From the NCBI GenBank assembly GCA_963170055.1, contig CAUJGJ010000040.1, forward strand, positions 1,366,301 through 1,430,300: DNA of 64,000 nucleotides, in the 5' to 3' direction. This document shows, piece after piece, positions 45,165 to 57,118 of this stretch. Below the pieces are notes generated by a model that worked only from the letters and a program-made list of their open reading frames with translations, searched no databases and was not told the origin of the DNA. Each line of letters begins with the position of its first letter. The stretch's first letter is position 1. The position numbers and the translations under genes were made by a program. The DNA is from Halisarca cf. caerulea. Lineage: Eukaryota > Porifera > Demospongiae > Chondrillida > Halisarcidae.

Positions 45165-45595
45165 ACGCGAAAAGAACATGGCCGCCCATAAATTAGAGCC
45201 TACCGTATTTTCGGTCAAAACCAGCTTCCAGTACATTTTAGAGCTCCAAAAACAGCATATTTAACTTCTACGCATAGAGCTACACAGAGGTGGGTTGGAC
45301 TGGGTACAGTGTGCATAATATAATATTCCTAAATCCTGCAGCTAAAGTATTAACGCAGGATGTAGGAATTTGCACACTGTACCCAGTCCAATCCACCTCT
45401 GTCTAGCTCTATGCCTGTCTAGCCCCATGTATGCCTATCCCTATGCCTGCCTAGCCCTATGCATGTCTAGCTCTATGTTCGTCTGATCCTATGCATGTCT
45501 AGCCTTATGAACATCTATTCCTATGCCCGTCCAGCCCTGTGTAGCAAACAACCTTACATTGTTCCAATGTTCTTTGACATTTGACATTATAATAT
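45165..45595. mobile_element. ATGTAGGGATGA-family relic with a large hairpin and minisatellite
   Basis: A CAGGGATGACGCG end at about 45159 and the following block (aacatggccgccca..., cagcttccagtacatttta) also occur at 28062-28150 and, in reverse, at 53560-53650. A long hairpin lies at 45287-45404. It is followed by a run of 'ctatgcctgtctagccc'-like units (45410-45540) and 'ttgttccaatgttctttgaca'. Confidence 0.6.
45287..45404. repeat. Hairpin with arms of about 50 bases
   Basis: CAGAGGTGGGTTGGACTGGG and further bases are matched by their near-exact inverse ending CCCAGTCCAATCCACCTCTG. The loop holds 'cagctaaagtattaacg'. Arms also contain 'aggatgtaggaat'/'attcctaaatcct'. Confidence 0.8.
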
Positions 45596-48114
45596 TGTAC
45601 AGAAAAGTGTAAAGCCATGCAACTGAGGGAAGCCATAGAACTTTACACTGTCTGTGTATGAATTACTACAATTTTCAACTTCAGGTTCCCAAATTTGAAT
45701 CTGAAAAGTCTCCCACACAGGTAACATACACAATAGTGAACACTACTGAAATGTAGCAGCTGTATTGTCTTCTTAGTGTTCATATGAAAGGAAGTGTGTC
45801 AATGACCTTGCTTACATTGTTAGCTTACTTTCGTTATTGTACGGAACTGTAGTTTGCATACACAACAATCAAGTACACTTTATATACACAACTGTCTCAT
45901 ACACTAGACTACTACTATAAGCTACCCAGTATTTAATGTCAGGATCAAGCAACACACATTATACTTAGCAGACCACGAGGATTCTGAAGTAAGCAAGAAG
46001 TGTCTTATAACGCTTTTGTCTTGAAGTATATTCTTTGTCGGTAAGCCCCCCAATCCAGCACAATTGCCACAGCTAGAGTGTTTAGAAAGACAATAGCAGT
46101 AATGTGCTGTGTGTATCAGCTTGTTCAATAATGCCTTTGTTGAGTACATACTTGTGCAGGCTTTGCAGATGTATACATACATTAAGGGCAAATTTTAGTA
46201 AGTTTGTCACTGATAGAACCGATAATAATTACATAATAGAGGTGGAACAAAGTTGTGTTTCACAAATAGTGTTTCAACAATGACCCATCTTCTCTCATGG
46301 AAGCTAATACAGCCTTAGTAATCTCTACGTTATTGATACTTGAAATTCTCTTAGACACAAATGTCACATTTTCTGTGATTTTGAACCAAACTGTGAAAGA
46401 ACTTAAGAGTATTTCTGCTCAGTGCTGTAGCAATCAATATAGGTGTATATTTTGCTATATTTATTGTGAAGTATGGTGGAATTTTTTCCCTTGTCACACT
46501 GTAGTCACATGTTCAGCATAACATTCAGCTTTTGTCATGTATGGGAAACTGCCCATACATTGAATATCAGGTTTACACACAGTCTATGCAGCTAATGAAA
46601 GTGAGACAGGTAATGGAATAAGCATATTCAATACATTACTATACCATTAGAAGCCATACATATACAGGTCACAACAAATGGTAAACTATAGCCAGTTACT
46701 ATAATATTCAGAAATTTAGTGGGAAAGTCTACTTCTAGCCATGAAAAAGGGTTCTTTTGAGGAGGTATAACAACTACCTTGTAGTTGGAACTGTGTAAGG
46801 TAAGGGCTGTACAAGACTTAGTAAATATTGGTTCAGTAGTCCTTCTTAAGTACTTTGTGTATTATGAATACATTTTTCTGGGGACATGGCACTTTAACAG
46901 CAATGATAAATTTTTGTGTGAAACTTCTTCGTATGCAAAGCCTATGCCTAGTTATTTTACAAAGTATATATGTACATATCAGAAATTCTAGACTACTATT
47001 ATTGTGGACAAACCTACAATATTTCTATGTATGCAGAATGCTCCTACACTCCTCCTATCACTTGAATAAAGTAGATGTAACTATTCTCTGCCTCATCTTT
47101 GTTCAGAGCACATGAAACCTGTATGAATTGCTGGGTGCGTATATGTAGACAAGAATGAAAATTTACTCAATTGTTGCAACTAAGGACGGTCAGAAGCACT
47201 TAGCAAACTTGTAAGAGCATCTTGTAAAGAATGACTTTCTGTCATACATGCGTCATTTTGTGGGTATTTACATGTAGAAAAGATGTTTTGTTTAGATAAT
47301 GTGGACACTTAAATTTATGCTATGCTCGATACTGCCATACTACCACTGTCAGCCATTTTTAGGTGCTTTGACATGTCCTTCATATCACACTATTCTGCTG
47401 GGTATAAGAATTTAATGTGTGAATTATGATGATAGGCATACTGAAATAGATTGTCCAACTTTGTTTGATACTGCTATTCCATTCAGCAATTTTAATGTGT
47501 TGAAACACATGTTATTCTGTTGGGCATTAGACTTGTAACTGTGAACTACGGTAAACAGTTTTATTCGTATTTAGCTGTATCATTACATATTCAAATTGAA
47601 AGTGGATGCTATGCAATATGGAGTTGTTTATACTGCATGCAAGAAAACAACCTTGTGTATATTATACACACACTGTAAAATTGACATCTTTCATTATGAT
47701 AATCCCTTATCGCTATAAATGAAACCTCAATACAGGTACAGAGGCTCATTGCTTCTCATATTGCTCTGCATTACAGTCTTGACCTCAAACCATAGAAAAA
47801 TACTAACCCCAACCCTAATCCTAACCCTAAAGTATGGCCATTGTCGTGAAGGTTTACCCCCATTGCAAAGTGAAGTAGTAATACTATGGATCTAGAGTAA
47901 TTAATTGAATGTACAGATAGTAGAAGCCCCTTTGGCTGCAACATCCCTATGGGAGTAATTCTTCCTTTCAATTGAACACTATGTTGATGCCTCATTATGT
48001 GGGAATGTCCCTATGTAAGTATTCATGCTGCCCAATTGTACAATATGTACATCATGCGCAACATCCTTATAGAAACAATCCTGCCATTCAGTTGTACAAA
48101 ATGTACATGTCTCG
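45596..48114. other. Unassigned interval
   Basis: A minus-strand Cys-rich ORF at 45922-46191 (KACTSMYS...HYCYCLSKHSSCGNC) could be an exon of the minus-strand gene at 41654-43004, but no donor gives the needed phase 0 junction. A short telomere-like run 'aaccctaatcctaaccctaaa' is at about 47814. Nothing else is supported. Confidence 0.35.
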
Positions 48115-50042
48115 CGCAGGTGAGTTATGTCTGATTTTGGGCATAACAAATTGGCCGATGCTTCACACGCACTATACGCATGTGGGACATGTTCATTAGC
48201 ACTTTAATGGCTTCCCAAAGTCGGCGAATTTACTCTTTACAAATTGCTTTATTTCTTCACAATATGTAGTGAAATGGCCAATGAATGGTTCTAAAGCGGT
48301 ACAAACATATCTAAGCTACACATTGAGCTATTTTTCATCCAAGTGGCTTGCTTGAGTGTTCGACTAATCGACGATTTATCAGGCAGTTGAGTTAGGCAGT
48401 TATTCGACGCGAGTAAATCGGAACATGGGCCTAGAGACACAGGATAAAGACTGAATTGTTTCCAATGAAAATATCTAACTTTGTACCGATGGGGGTTTTG
48501 ATTACCGAAATAATTTTAAAGATATTCAGCAAATACTCACAGCGTGATAAAAGATTTGTCAATAACTTCTCTGAAAACGACTACATCAAAACCCCCATCG
48601 GTGAAAAGTTGAAGCAGTCAATGCTGATCACAATGAAACACTCAGAAGGTTCTTACGTGGCTCCGCTGATTTACTCGGCGACATGGCATTTTGCAAAAAA
48701 ATCTCTTTCGCAAGGGGCATGTTTTCACATGATAGTCATGTGATGAGGGCTGTGACGTCATCGAACTCTTAGTACCGTTTGAAAGTGAAGACTACTTTGA
48801 AGGTGGGGGAGCATGGCAAGGATGGATGCGTTGCAAGCGAAATAAAGTCAGAGGAAACAAGCCATTATTTAAAGAAGGAGGATGACTGAAGAAAGTGTGA
48901 AGTTGGCAAAAGAAGAGAATTTTAAGCGTTTGCGTCATTCGGCGCGGGTCGGCAATCTCAAAGAACAAGGTACATACAGTAGTCGTTGTTGAGCTTAAAT
49001 CTAAATAGAAAAGTCTCTTTTACTAGCCTAAACATCTTAGGAAAAGATGTATCACTTTATACAGCACTCTTAACGCCTCGAACTTACCGCTGACTGGAAA
49101 ATTACACCCGATTTCGAAACTCCTGCAGTCCGCGATCGTCCTTACGCAAATATACGTGCTTGACACTGTTTCTCCTCAGATAAAGGTTTAAAAGCACCAA
49201 ATCTACGATGAATTGCCACGCAGCGCTAGCGATCTAGCTTACTCCTAAACAATAACGTCATAGAATGTCACGCGTATGTCACATGATTCGAAGCCATTTC
49301 AGTAACGTTTTCGCTAAAATTCCAGCTTGTTAGCACATTAGGGAGATTTTGGACATGTCCCACATGCGTAATTAACCCCCATTTTTTTGCTTTCTGCAAT
49401 GGGTAATGTTGGCATACCTGCTATTCTACATTACAAACATATTGACGTAATGTTAATCATCTCTTTAAGACAATCTACAAGTTGAACATCTCACTACAAC
49501 CAATTTCTTCGGCTTCTGTTGAGAAGACAAAGAAGCAAAATCACAGTGGTAAAAATCTCAGCTCATTTCCTTAGATACATAAGTGCCCTGAAAGATTTCT
49601 GTGCCCTGAAAGATTCCTGCTGTTATGTCCAGGGTGTTCCATCCTTTTCCAAGGTCTCCAACCACAAAACATGGGACATAACTCGAACAGTAGAAGGTGC
49701 AAAGCTCCAGGAATCTTTCACTGCGGTTGGGACTATTGGGAACTCGATGGTACTATTGCCATTGCTCTGAGTTGAGATTTTACCACTGCAATCTTGAAAT
49801 AAAATTTCCACTCAAACATCCCTCTTCTTCAGACTGTAGTCACTTGCAGTCACATGTTCTACAAAAGAGTCCAAACATCTTTCTAGTATTCTCACGTATA
49901 CATCCAGTTTGCGTTTGATGTCATCACGAAAATCTAGCTATCTGCGTGTGACAAACCCATGCGATTAGCGCTATAATTATATTCATTGAGTGAAACCGTA
50001 TAATGTTACACTTATGGCTGGATTCGGACAAAACACACCTGC
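48115..50042. mobile_element. GCAGGT MITE (copy f), split by a nested MITE
   Basis: Left end CGCAGGTGAGTTATGTCTGA, right end CGGACAAAACACACCTGCA. The part after 49370 (taacccccatttttttgctt...) resumes the sequence seen at 43090 in copy e; the 48178-49368 block is an insertion. Confidence 0.8.
48178..49368. mobile_element. GGACATGTCC-family MITE (large form), nested
   Basis: TA precedes CGCATGTGGGACATGTTC and follows GGACATGTCCCACATGCG. Its two ends equal those of the 220-base derivative at 24150-24370. An internal inverted pair is 'cgatgggggttttga' (about 48489) and 'tcaaaacccccatcg' (about 48586). Confidence 0.85.
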
Positions 50043-50139
50043 ACATTATGATTCAACATCCTCCATATGTAGATATCCTTGCCATTCAATTGTACAATAT
50101 GTATGTGCCTCATTATGTGGCGACTTCAAGTGTGAAGTA

Positions 50140-50870
50140 CGCATGTGGGACATGTCCGCGCTAATTCGGAGGTGTGAAAATTTCGGTCGTTTTTACAGCT
50201 TCTGTTCTCAACTTGTAGTAGATGCAGAGAGTCAAACAAGGGATTAAAATACAGGCAGACACGTAGACTTTCGTACGATTACCTTTTTCGAAGGCTTGCT
50301 TTTATCGCAAAGAAGCTACTGAGGTTTTCCTAACCCCTATTGAAAAGCGAAACGCTCTGGGTGCTACCTGGCGGAACGCTTCCAAGACTATTTTTTAACA
50401 TAAATCGCTATAACAAAACATTTACTAACTTTTCCATGCGGGTGAGTTGGCCGTTCCTTTCCAAAGCTGAGATCTGATCAATTGGCCATCAAAAGCAAGC
50501 GTTCAAGCTCCTGTAACTTGGGACAGGAACAAAAGCTCTCTCTCACCCACATGGAAATGTTGTATATTTCCGATGGCTCGAAGTTGATACCAAGAAACTG
50601 TCTCCAGCTAGTTCCCTCACGTAGCACCCAGCCGAAAACTATGATTCAGAAGAACAGCGAGTTAGGTCACAAGCCAGCGTGTGACAGAGCAACCGTGACG
50701 ACAGAACACGTCACTAAACGCGGATTCGCTATTCGTATACGCCCGAATATTAGTCCAAATCACGAGATAACTGCGTGACTAATAACTTGTAAGCGTTGAA
50801 AAATTACATTTTATCGCTATGCAACCTGGGTAGCGCTATCATAACAGATCCTGGACATGTCTCACATGCG
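50140..50870. mobile_element. GGACATGTCC-family MITE, second subfamily
   Basis: TA|CGCATGTGGGACATGTCCGC and GGACATGTCTCACATGCG|TA. Almost collinear with 60313-60983 ('ctgaggttttcc', 'gcacccagccgaaaactatg', 'cacgagataactgcgtgact'). Confidence 0.85.
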
Positions 50871-51742
50871 TATAATTGATCCAATTATACCCAAATTGGT
50901 ATCAGGATTGAGACTACTTTCAGCTGAAGATGATAATCCTTATATGGAAAAATGTGATTAGCGTATTTAGGAAATTAAATTAGACGGGATCAAAGTTTGT
51001 CAATTGAAAATCAATTTACACTAACGTACATGACTTTGTATGTGCTGGGACATGATGCTATACCTTGTCGTGCAAAGTGCATTGTATATCCTACAATATC
51101 CAATACCTTCACACCAAAATTTAGAACCTGGTGACTCAGTAGTTTACTCCCATGTGTTTTGGTGTAAGTGTATTTCCTGTTTAGTTTTGTCAGTTTCCAT
51201 TCCTACTTATTCCTATAGTACGCAGGACTAATACAATTGAGGTAAACTTGATTATTCCTACCAGATGATTATCAGCCATGTGATTTTCAACTTGATATCT
51301 ATTGGAATTTCCACATTTTAGGGTTCACAGTCAAACAGATAATAGGCATCATAACTTTGCTCGATTATGGATGCTGGTGAGTGGAATATCCCTTGTTTGT
51401 GTATATGTACACTCAGTTGTAACTATATATATTAATATGCAAGCAGTGACATGCACCTTTTATCTTAAGTTTCTTGAAAATCACCAAGACACATGTTATA
51501 CTGAAGACATAATATATAACATAAAGGCCTCTAAAGACCTCTGTGCTTATCATTATAGGGTATTTACAGTAATATGATAGTTTATCTGACATTCAGAAAC
51601 CTCATTAATCCAAGCTTTGTTTTCAGCCCCAATCATGAAATTGTACAGAGTCACCTGCTCCATCTGACTCGTTTTTTTGACCAGATGAAACTCTGTTAGT
51701 ATGTCAAGGATATTACATCTTTTTCATCTACTTGTTATGCAG
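50871..51742. other. Intron or upstream region of the receptor-tail exon
   Basis: Two short exon-like stretches, 51040-51167 and 51321-51375, have usable donors, but neither gives the phase 1 junction needed by the exon at 51743. Ectodomain exons of that gene remain unplaced. Confidence 0.35.
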
Positions 51743-52608
51743 GTGGCATTGTTGGTATTGTGTTTGGAGTTCTTCTAGTTGTTGGAGCCGGCGTTGGCCT
51801 TGCAGTTCTGTTTTTGCTCATCATCTACTGTAAATTTAGAAGGGGTACAGGAGTAAGAAGCATTCTTAGAAGTTGTGACTGCTTATGTTGGCAGAAAGGA
51901 GAGGAACTATCTGACATGCAGTATGGCAAGCCTCGTCAAGCTCCACCAATAACAATTTCCCTACCCATTATTGATGATACACAGTTGAATGATCCCGGCT
52001 ATCGAAACACATTTGATGTTGCTACTAATTCACACATGAAGACATTGGCTACACCAGATATATCAGCACAGGATCAACCACATTTCATTAACCAGCAGGA
52101 TGGCAAGCCTAAAGAGCACAACAACGGGCAAGTACAGCCAATACAAGCACTACAGAAACCCTTCTTCACATCAGCCTATGCAGATGTTGTTGATGAAAAC
52201 CCCACTTGTAAACTGACCGATGATGGATATTGTGATCCTCGGGAACTTGGCATTCTACATAAATTGACAACTAAGGAGGAAAAATCGCAGTCACCGGGAA
52301 CAAACCTTTCAAACAATGCTGGAACTTTTCTTGATGTCATTCCTAAAGCTGACACAGTTGCAACCCCTGTAGACGTGCACGAATGTACTCCTACAAGAAG
52401 GGATCAAAATGCACTTGACACACCTACAAGCTGCGACGAGCATGCATACGCTGACATTACCACAATACTCTTACCGTTGAAACTGAGGAAGTCAACATCA
52501 CCATACAGTGATGAAGTGGCGCACACCGGTGGCAGTGAAAACACCACTGGCACAAATGATATAGAAGATGATGATTATTGGGGCACCAGGTCAATTGCAA
52601 GTACCTAA
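51743..52608 (+). CDS. Last exon of a single-pass surface receptor (membrane span and tail)
   Basis: Acceptor TTATGCAG at 51742; the exon begins with two bases of a split codon (phase 1) and runs to the stop at 52606-52608, 288 residues. It opens with a glycine-rich membrane span (GIVGIVFGVLLVVGAGVGLA, VLFLLIIYC) followed by KFRR as a cytoplasmic stop-transfer, then CDCLCW, a possible palmitoylation site. The 245-residue tail has several tyrosine motifs in acidic context (YADVVDE, YCDPREL, YADITTI, DDDYWG) suited to SH2/PTB partners, but no kinase or known death domain. Possible polyadenylation signal AATAAA near 52769. Which ectodomain it belongs to is unknown; phase 1 exons are typical for modular receptors such as sushi proteins. 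Confidence 0.6.
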
Positions 52609-52994
52609 CATTATATATTTTTATACATTCTAATATGTTCTGTAGCTGAATGATATCAGTGTGTGTACATATAATTGTACAAGTACCTTTCAATGGGCTG
52701 AGTTTGCAAAGAAAATCTCTTTCATACAGCTATTAACGATGAATTGACCAGTACGGTTATAGGAAAATGAATAAATGAGCGCAAATATACTGCGTATTGT
52801 ACATATCACTATGTATATATTAGCCAGTAGAATATAGCAAAACTATGTAAGCAAGCACAAAATATACTGCGTACTGTACACAACATTATATATATTATTA
52901 TGGACAGACTCAATTACAATATAATCTGCATACACCTACATGTACATGGGATTGTCTACCTACTAGGATTTCATCTGTCTCTGTACTATGAGGC
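52609..52994. other. 3' flank of the receptor-tail exon
   Basis: AT-rich; a duplicated phrase 'aaatatactgcgta.tgtaca' occurs at about 52785 and 52860. No gene. Confidence 0.4.
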
Positions 52995-53016
52995 CTGTGT
53001 GTGTGTGTGTGTGTGT

Positions 53017-53074
<58 letters not shown>

Positions 53075-53080
53075 TGTGTT

Positions 53081-53134
<54 letters not shown>
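52995..53134. repeat. (GT)n microsatellite
   Basis: About 140 bases of GT repeat with two short interruptions; ORFs in it are artefacts. Confidence 0.9.
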
Positions 53135-53136
<2 letters not shown>

Positions 53137-53220
53137 ATTTACAATAGGCTTGCAAGCTGTGTAAATTAGCACTCTAAATATTATATAACCGTACAAAAAC
53201 CCTTTAAAAATGGATAAAAG

Positions 53221-53666
53221 ATGTAGGGATGAAAAATTGTCAATCGTCAAAAATCACTGGAACAAGGCAGAGTTGTTTGTTACATGGGCTGAACAGGCAT
53301 AGGTATAGACATACAGAGGGTTAGGTATACATTGGGCTAGACGGCATGAGGATGGCCTATGCATAGGTCTAGGACTGACATAGTGCAAGGCATACATGGG
53401 GCTAGACGGGTACAGAGCTTGACTGGGTAAAGGGCTGGACGGGTTAATTCCCTACATCCCATGTGATACCTTTTGCTAGCTTATACAAACAGGTTGAGGG
53501 ATGTAGGGCACTTAGTGGCCTGTTAAATACTTATATCTATCTAAAATCCAGCAAAACGTTAAAATATGGGGTTTTTGGAGCTCCAGAACGTACCAGAAGT
53601 AAGTTTTGGCGCAAATACGTTAGGCTCTAATTGGGCAGCCATTTTGTTGAGGTGTCATCCCTACAT
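53221..53666. mobile_element. MITE with perfect ATGTAGGGATGA ends
   Basis: ATGTAGGGATGA at 53221-53232 and TCATCCCTACAT at 53655-53666 are perfect inverses. The interior has 'ggctagacgggtacagagcttgactgggt'-like repeated units at 53330-53450 and a smaller inverted 'gatgtaggg' pair. This is the clearest member of the family. Confidence 0.85.
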
Positions 53667-54751
53667 GAAAATGGTGCAGTATAAACCTCAAATAACTACA
53701 CTTTGTGACTGTTGTTGTTGTAGCTTATTGATGGTTGGCAATGATCTTTAGGACAGTCAATGTTGTAGCCTATTGAGTGCTTGGTATTCTGTTATACTTT
53801 CTGAAATTCTATCATATTATAATCTTGAGCAAATTTAGATTTTGGAAGATCGCATCGTATAATATATACATATGATCAAGGTTTTTATCACTGTACATAG
53901 GATACTTTAAGTTAAACACTATCAGTATCTAACAATAATTAGAGGTGATACAGACAGCTGATACAGGGTGTGAATAGTTTGCTAAGCAACCTTCCACTTG
54001 AAATGTGTTTCCTCTTCCAAGTTTCTGATTGAGTATGGATGATTCAGGTCTTTGCCAGGCAACATGTAAGATGACATCAAAACCACAATATGTGATTGAA
54101 TGTGCTAGACAGATAACATATTCATGTGAAGACATTACCAAGGGATTTTTCTGCTCCCCTCAGTTTGGAATTACTTGGTGATACATTGTCTTGTTATCAT
54201 AGCGAATAAATACAATAATATTCTACAGGAGCAGATCATATACAATGAAACATTTTGTAAGAGAACACACACACATTGCATGTGGGACATGTCCACGCTG
54301 ATTGATAGGTGTGAAATTAGCGTAGATTTTTCAAAGTTTTGTTCTCAGCCTGTGTAGCTCTAAGCAGAATCACTAAACACTTTTCAGAATCAATAAACAC
54401 TTTTCTAAGAGAACAATACTCAACTTTTTAATATTAACCGGTACGAAGGCTCTTTGTCCTTCATCAGTGAGGTATAACCGGTTTCCTGACCCCTACTTGA
54501 GACCTAAATCAGTTGGGTGCAAAGCACAGGAACACCCCAAGGATGAATAAGCTTGTAAAACAATATATCAGAAGATTCACTAAAATCTCCATGCATGGGA
54601 TCTAGCAGCTCTTACAAAACCGGAGATGTGGGAAAACAGTGCTACCAGCAAGATTTCCAATGCCCATAAGGGTAATAGTATAATAACCCTAGTCCTAATG
54701 TAATGTAATTTAATGTATAATGTATAACCATATATAGTCCACAATGTAAAG
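53667..54751. other. Spacer with a truncated MITE end
   Basis: TGCATGTGGGACATGTCCACGCTG near 54277 starts a left-end fragment of the subfamily at 50140 and 60313; it runs to about 54530 ('gggtgcaaagcacagg') and no right end is seen. No gene is supported. Confidence 0.45.
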
Positions 54752-55105
54752 TGGCGGATCCATAGGAGGTTCCTTGTGTTTGAACGAACCCCCCCTCCAG
54801 GACTTAACTTAAAAATAAAAAATAAAATGTCCTCTAAGGATGGCTGGGAGACTAGATACACAGAGACACAATGTATTTGGAATTACAAGTCAAAAGCACA
54901 TTACAAGCCATCGAACCAATTTATATATAATTGCAAAACTGCTCAATTTCCTTGAACTGTTGATCAAACTTGTCGATGTCAAGAACTTGCCGTCTCTCAG
55001 TGATTATTCGTTATATAATAAAGAATAGTAACGATAATTAACGCAAATAAGGATTTGACGCACGTGACGTTGAGCGGTATTGATTGCAGATGCGAACGCG
55101 AGGAA

Positions 55106-56991
55106 ATGCCGAAGGCAGGGAACAAATGCTTAGAAAGAAAACAGGGTTCAATTGATTCATGGGTGATTAAAAAACCCAGGTCAACAATAAGCAGTAGTTC
55201 AGATGCTGTAGTAGAGCCTGAGGAGGAGGAAAGTGCACAATTCGGTATATCAATCCCCTAAATTGATGTTACTTGTATCTTAAAAGTACTTTACAAAATG
55301 AACCTCATATCCAACTCCACTCAACAGGTGATGAAGTAGAAGTATGCATTGACAGCCAAACTAATCATGCTTCCACAAAGAATACGCAGGTATGTTATGT
55401 CCGAATCTAGCCAAAACACGGGCACTTTGTGGTTTTCACGTTATGAATTTCATTACCACTGAATTGCGTAGGTTGGTCATGTGCCAGTAACGTGAATCAG
55501 CTTAGGAAGCTCCGCGACAAGCAAGGCTATCTATCGAGTTATCTTGGGTAAAAGGTCCAGACCCTACCCAACTTTACACAGCACGTTTCGTTCACGAAAT
55601 TCTAAGCGTTGGTTTTGGATAATAACGCTTTCTTTGGCAGGTTTGGGGTTCACCGACGAATCCGATTTCAAGAGAAGTTGACAATGTTGTCTGAACTCCT
55701 TCGTTTACAATAACGGGGCTACGTAAGATCGTATGCTGAAGGTATAGTGCACGAAGATTGATTTAGCCTTGAGAGAAGCCTTCTCACGAGGCAAATTTCT
55801 TTGTGAAAGGTGGAGATCTCAGTAGATGGCGGTCATGACTACAGAAATGTAAGGATTGATTTCTAAAAGGTAAATCTAAATTTTCACCGAGTATACTCTT
55901 GATTGCTTGTTCTGTTCAAATTATATATGCGTCACTATTTCTCGTCTTGTCCTGGCTGGAAAGCCACAAAATGCTGCAAATAACAGTCAAGCAATAGAAT
56001 TTTGAAAGTGTATGCGGTGAAAATCTAGATATTGATCCTACGATTATTTTAAACCCACTTTGTAAGGTTTAAAAGCCACCGTCTACATTTCCGCCTTTTC
56101 CACTAAAACTGTTTTATACAGACGTTTTCGGGTTTCTTGTCTGGATAACAATTGGCTTTTAAAGCATACACGTGACGTTTATACATCGCACACGTGACGT
56201 TTATACGTACAAAACATCACGTGTATGCTAAAAGCTGATTGTTATCCGGACAAAAAACCCTAAAACGTCTGTAGTACAACTCGTGTACTGTTTGTAGGAT
56301 TGCATGTGATGTCACGTGACTTTCCTGAAGGAAGACAGCTTGCTCCACAGGAAAATTTCATCGAAAATCGCGGTGGTAGAAATCTCTGATTTTGAGCGTG
56401 AAACTTTGAGATATTGTTCCCAAAGGACCAAACCCCTAGAATCGAATTCAGGGTCGTTGTACGTTGAACCGTTTGCTTTATGTCCCAAGGATTGTAACTA
56501 CTCACCCTCAAATTTTGCATAAATCCTTGGACATAACAGCCATGCAGTGGAGCCTGAAGACCCTGAATTCGATTTAGTAAGTTCGGTACCTGTGTGTTCT
56601 TTTGAGGCTAGTTTTGTGTCCAAAAGCCTAAGTTTCTACCACCGCGTTTTTGGATTTTTATGTTTTCGAGTACGGTCAGAAAAAACTGGTCATACGACGT
56701 TTTGAGACTTTGCACAATATTCTAAAAGGCTCAGATACAAAGTAGATATGTTTAAGATATAACACAAAGCGTTTTCTGGGCATCACTAATCGTTCGCATG
56801 GAAAAAAGACCTATTGATTTCACTTCTTCGATAACGGCGGCCATTTTTGTTTATGTCCAAGATCGGACATAACATACCTGCGTACTAGTAGCAGTGAACA
56901 ACCTAGGTCTAACAGTCATACTCACACCCCTGGCCAGGTACCAGATCTTGGGGAACTCTTAGAAGAAGATTCACTGCTTGATAGGTCATGA
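55106..56991 (+). pseudogene. 5' exons of the hAT transposase, split by a MITE
   Basis: ATG 55106 starts MPKAGNKCLERKQGSIDSW, a typical basic lead of this hAT lineage, and runs to a donor at 55244. The exon from 55328 joins in phase (GDEVEVCIDSQTNH) and is cut at 55384 by the MITE 55385-56882. Removing the MITE and one TA copy restores the frame: KNT is followed by SSSEQPRSNS and LGELLEEDSLL up to a TGA at 56991. It is not functional as it stands. Confidence 0.7.
55385..56882. mobile_element. GCAGGTATGTTA MITE inserted in hAT coding sequence (copy g)
   Basis: TA at 55383-55384 and 56883-56884 flank perfect inverted ends CGCAGGTATGTTATGTCCGA. It contains inverted pairs, for instance 'ttttagcatacacgtgac' type words at 56160-56240 and 'ccttggacataacagcc' near 56525. 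Best-preserved terminal repeats of the family in this window. Confidence 0.9.
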
Positions 56992-57118
56992 ACTGAAACT
57001 GGCCATTGTAAAAAGTTCACTCTGAAGTAACTATAATTACCCAATAATATACATACCTGGGTGTAATCAGTGATTCAAACCTGAATGTCAAAAAGCACAT
57101 CCCTGGTGTCACTACAGT

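Noticed and set aside
45922..46191. Cys-rich ORF as an upstream exon of the methyltransferase-like gene
   Set aside because: No donor at a codon boundary, which the next exon at 43004 needs.
51321..51375. Small exon upstream of the receptor tail
   Set aside because: Its open frames end with 0 or 2 spare bases, whereas the exon at 51743 needs 1.
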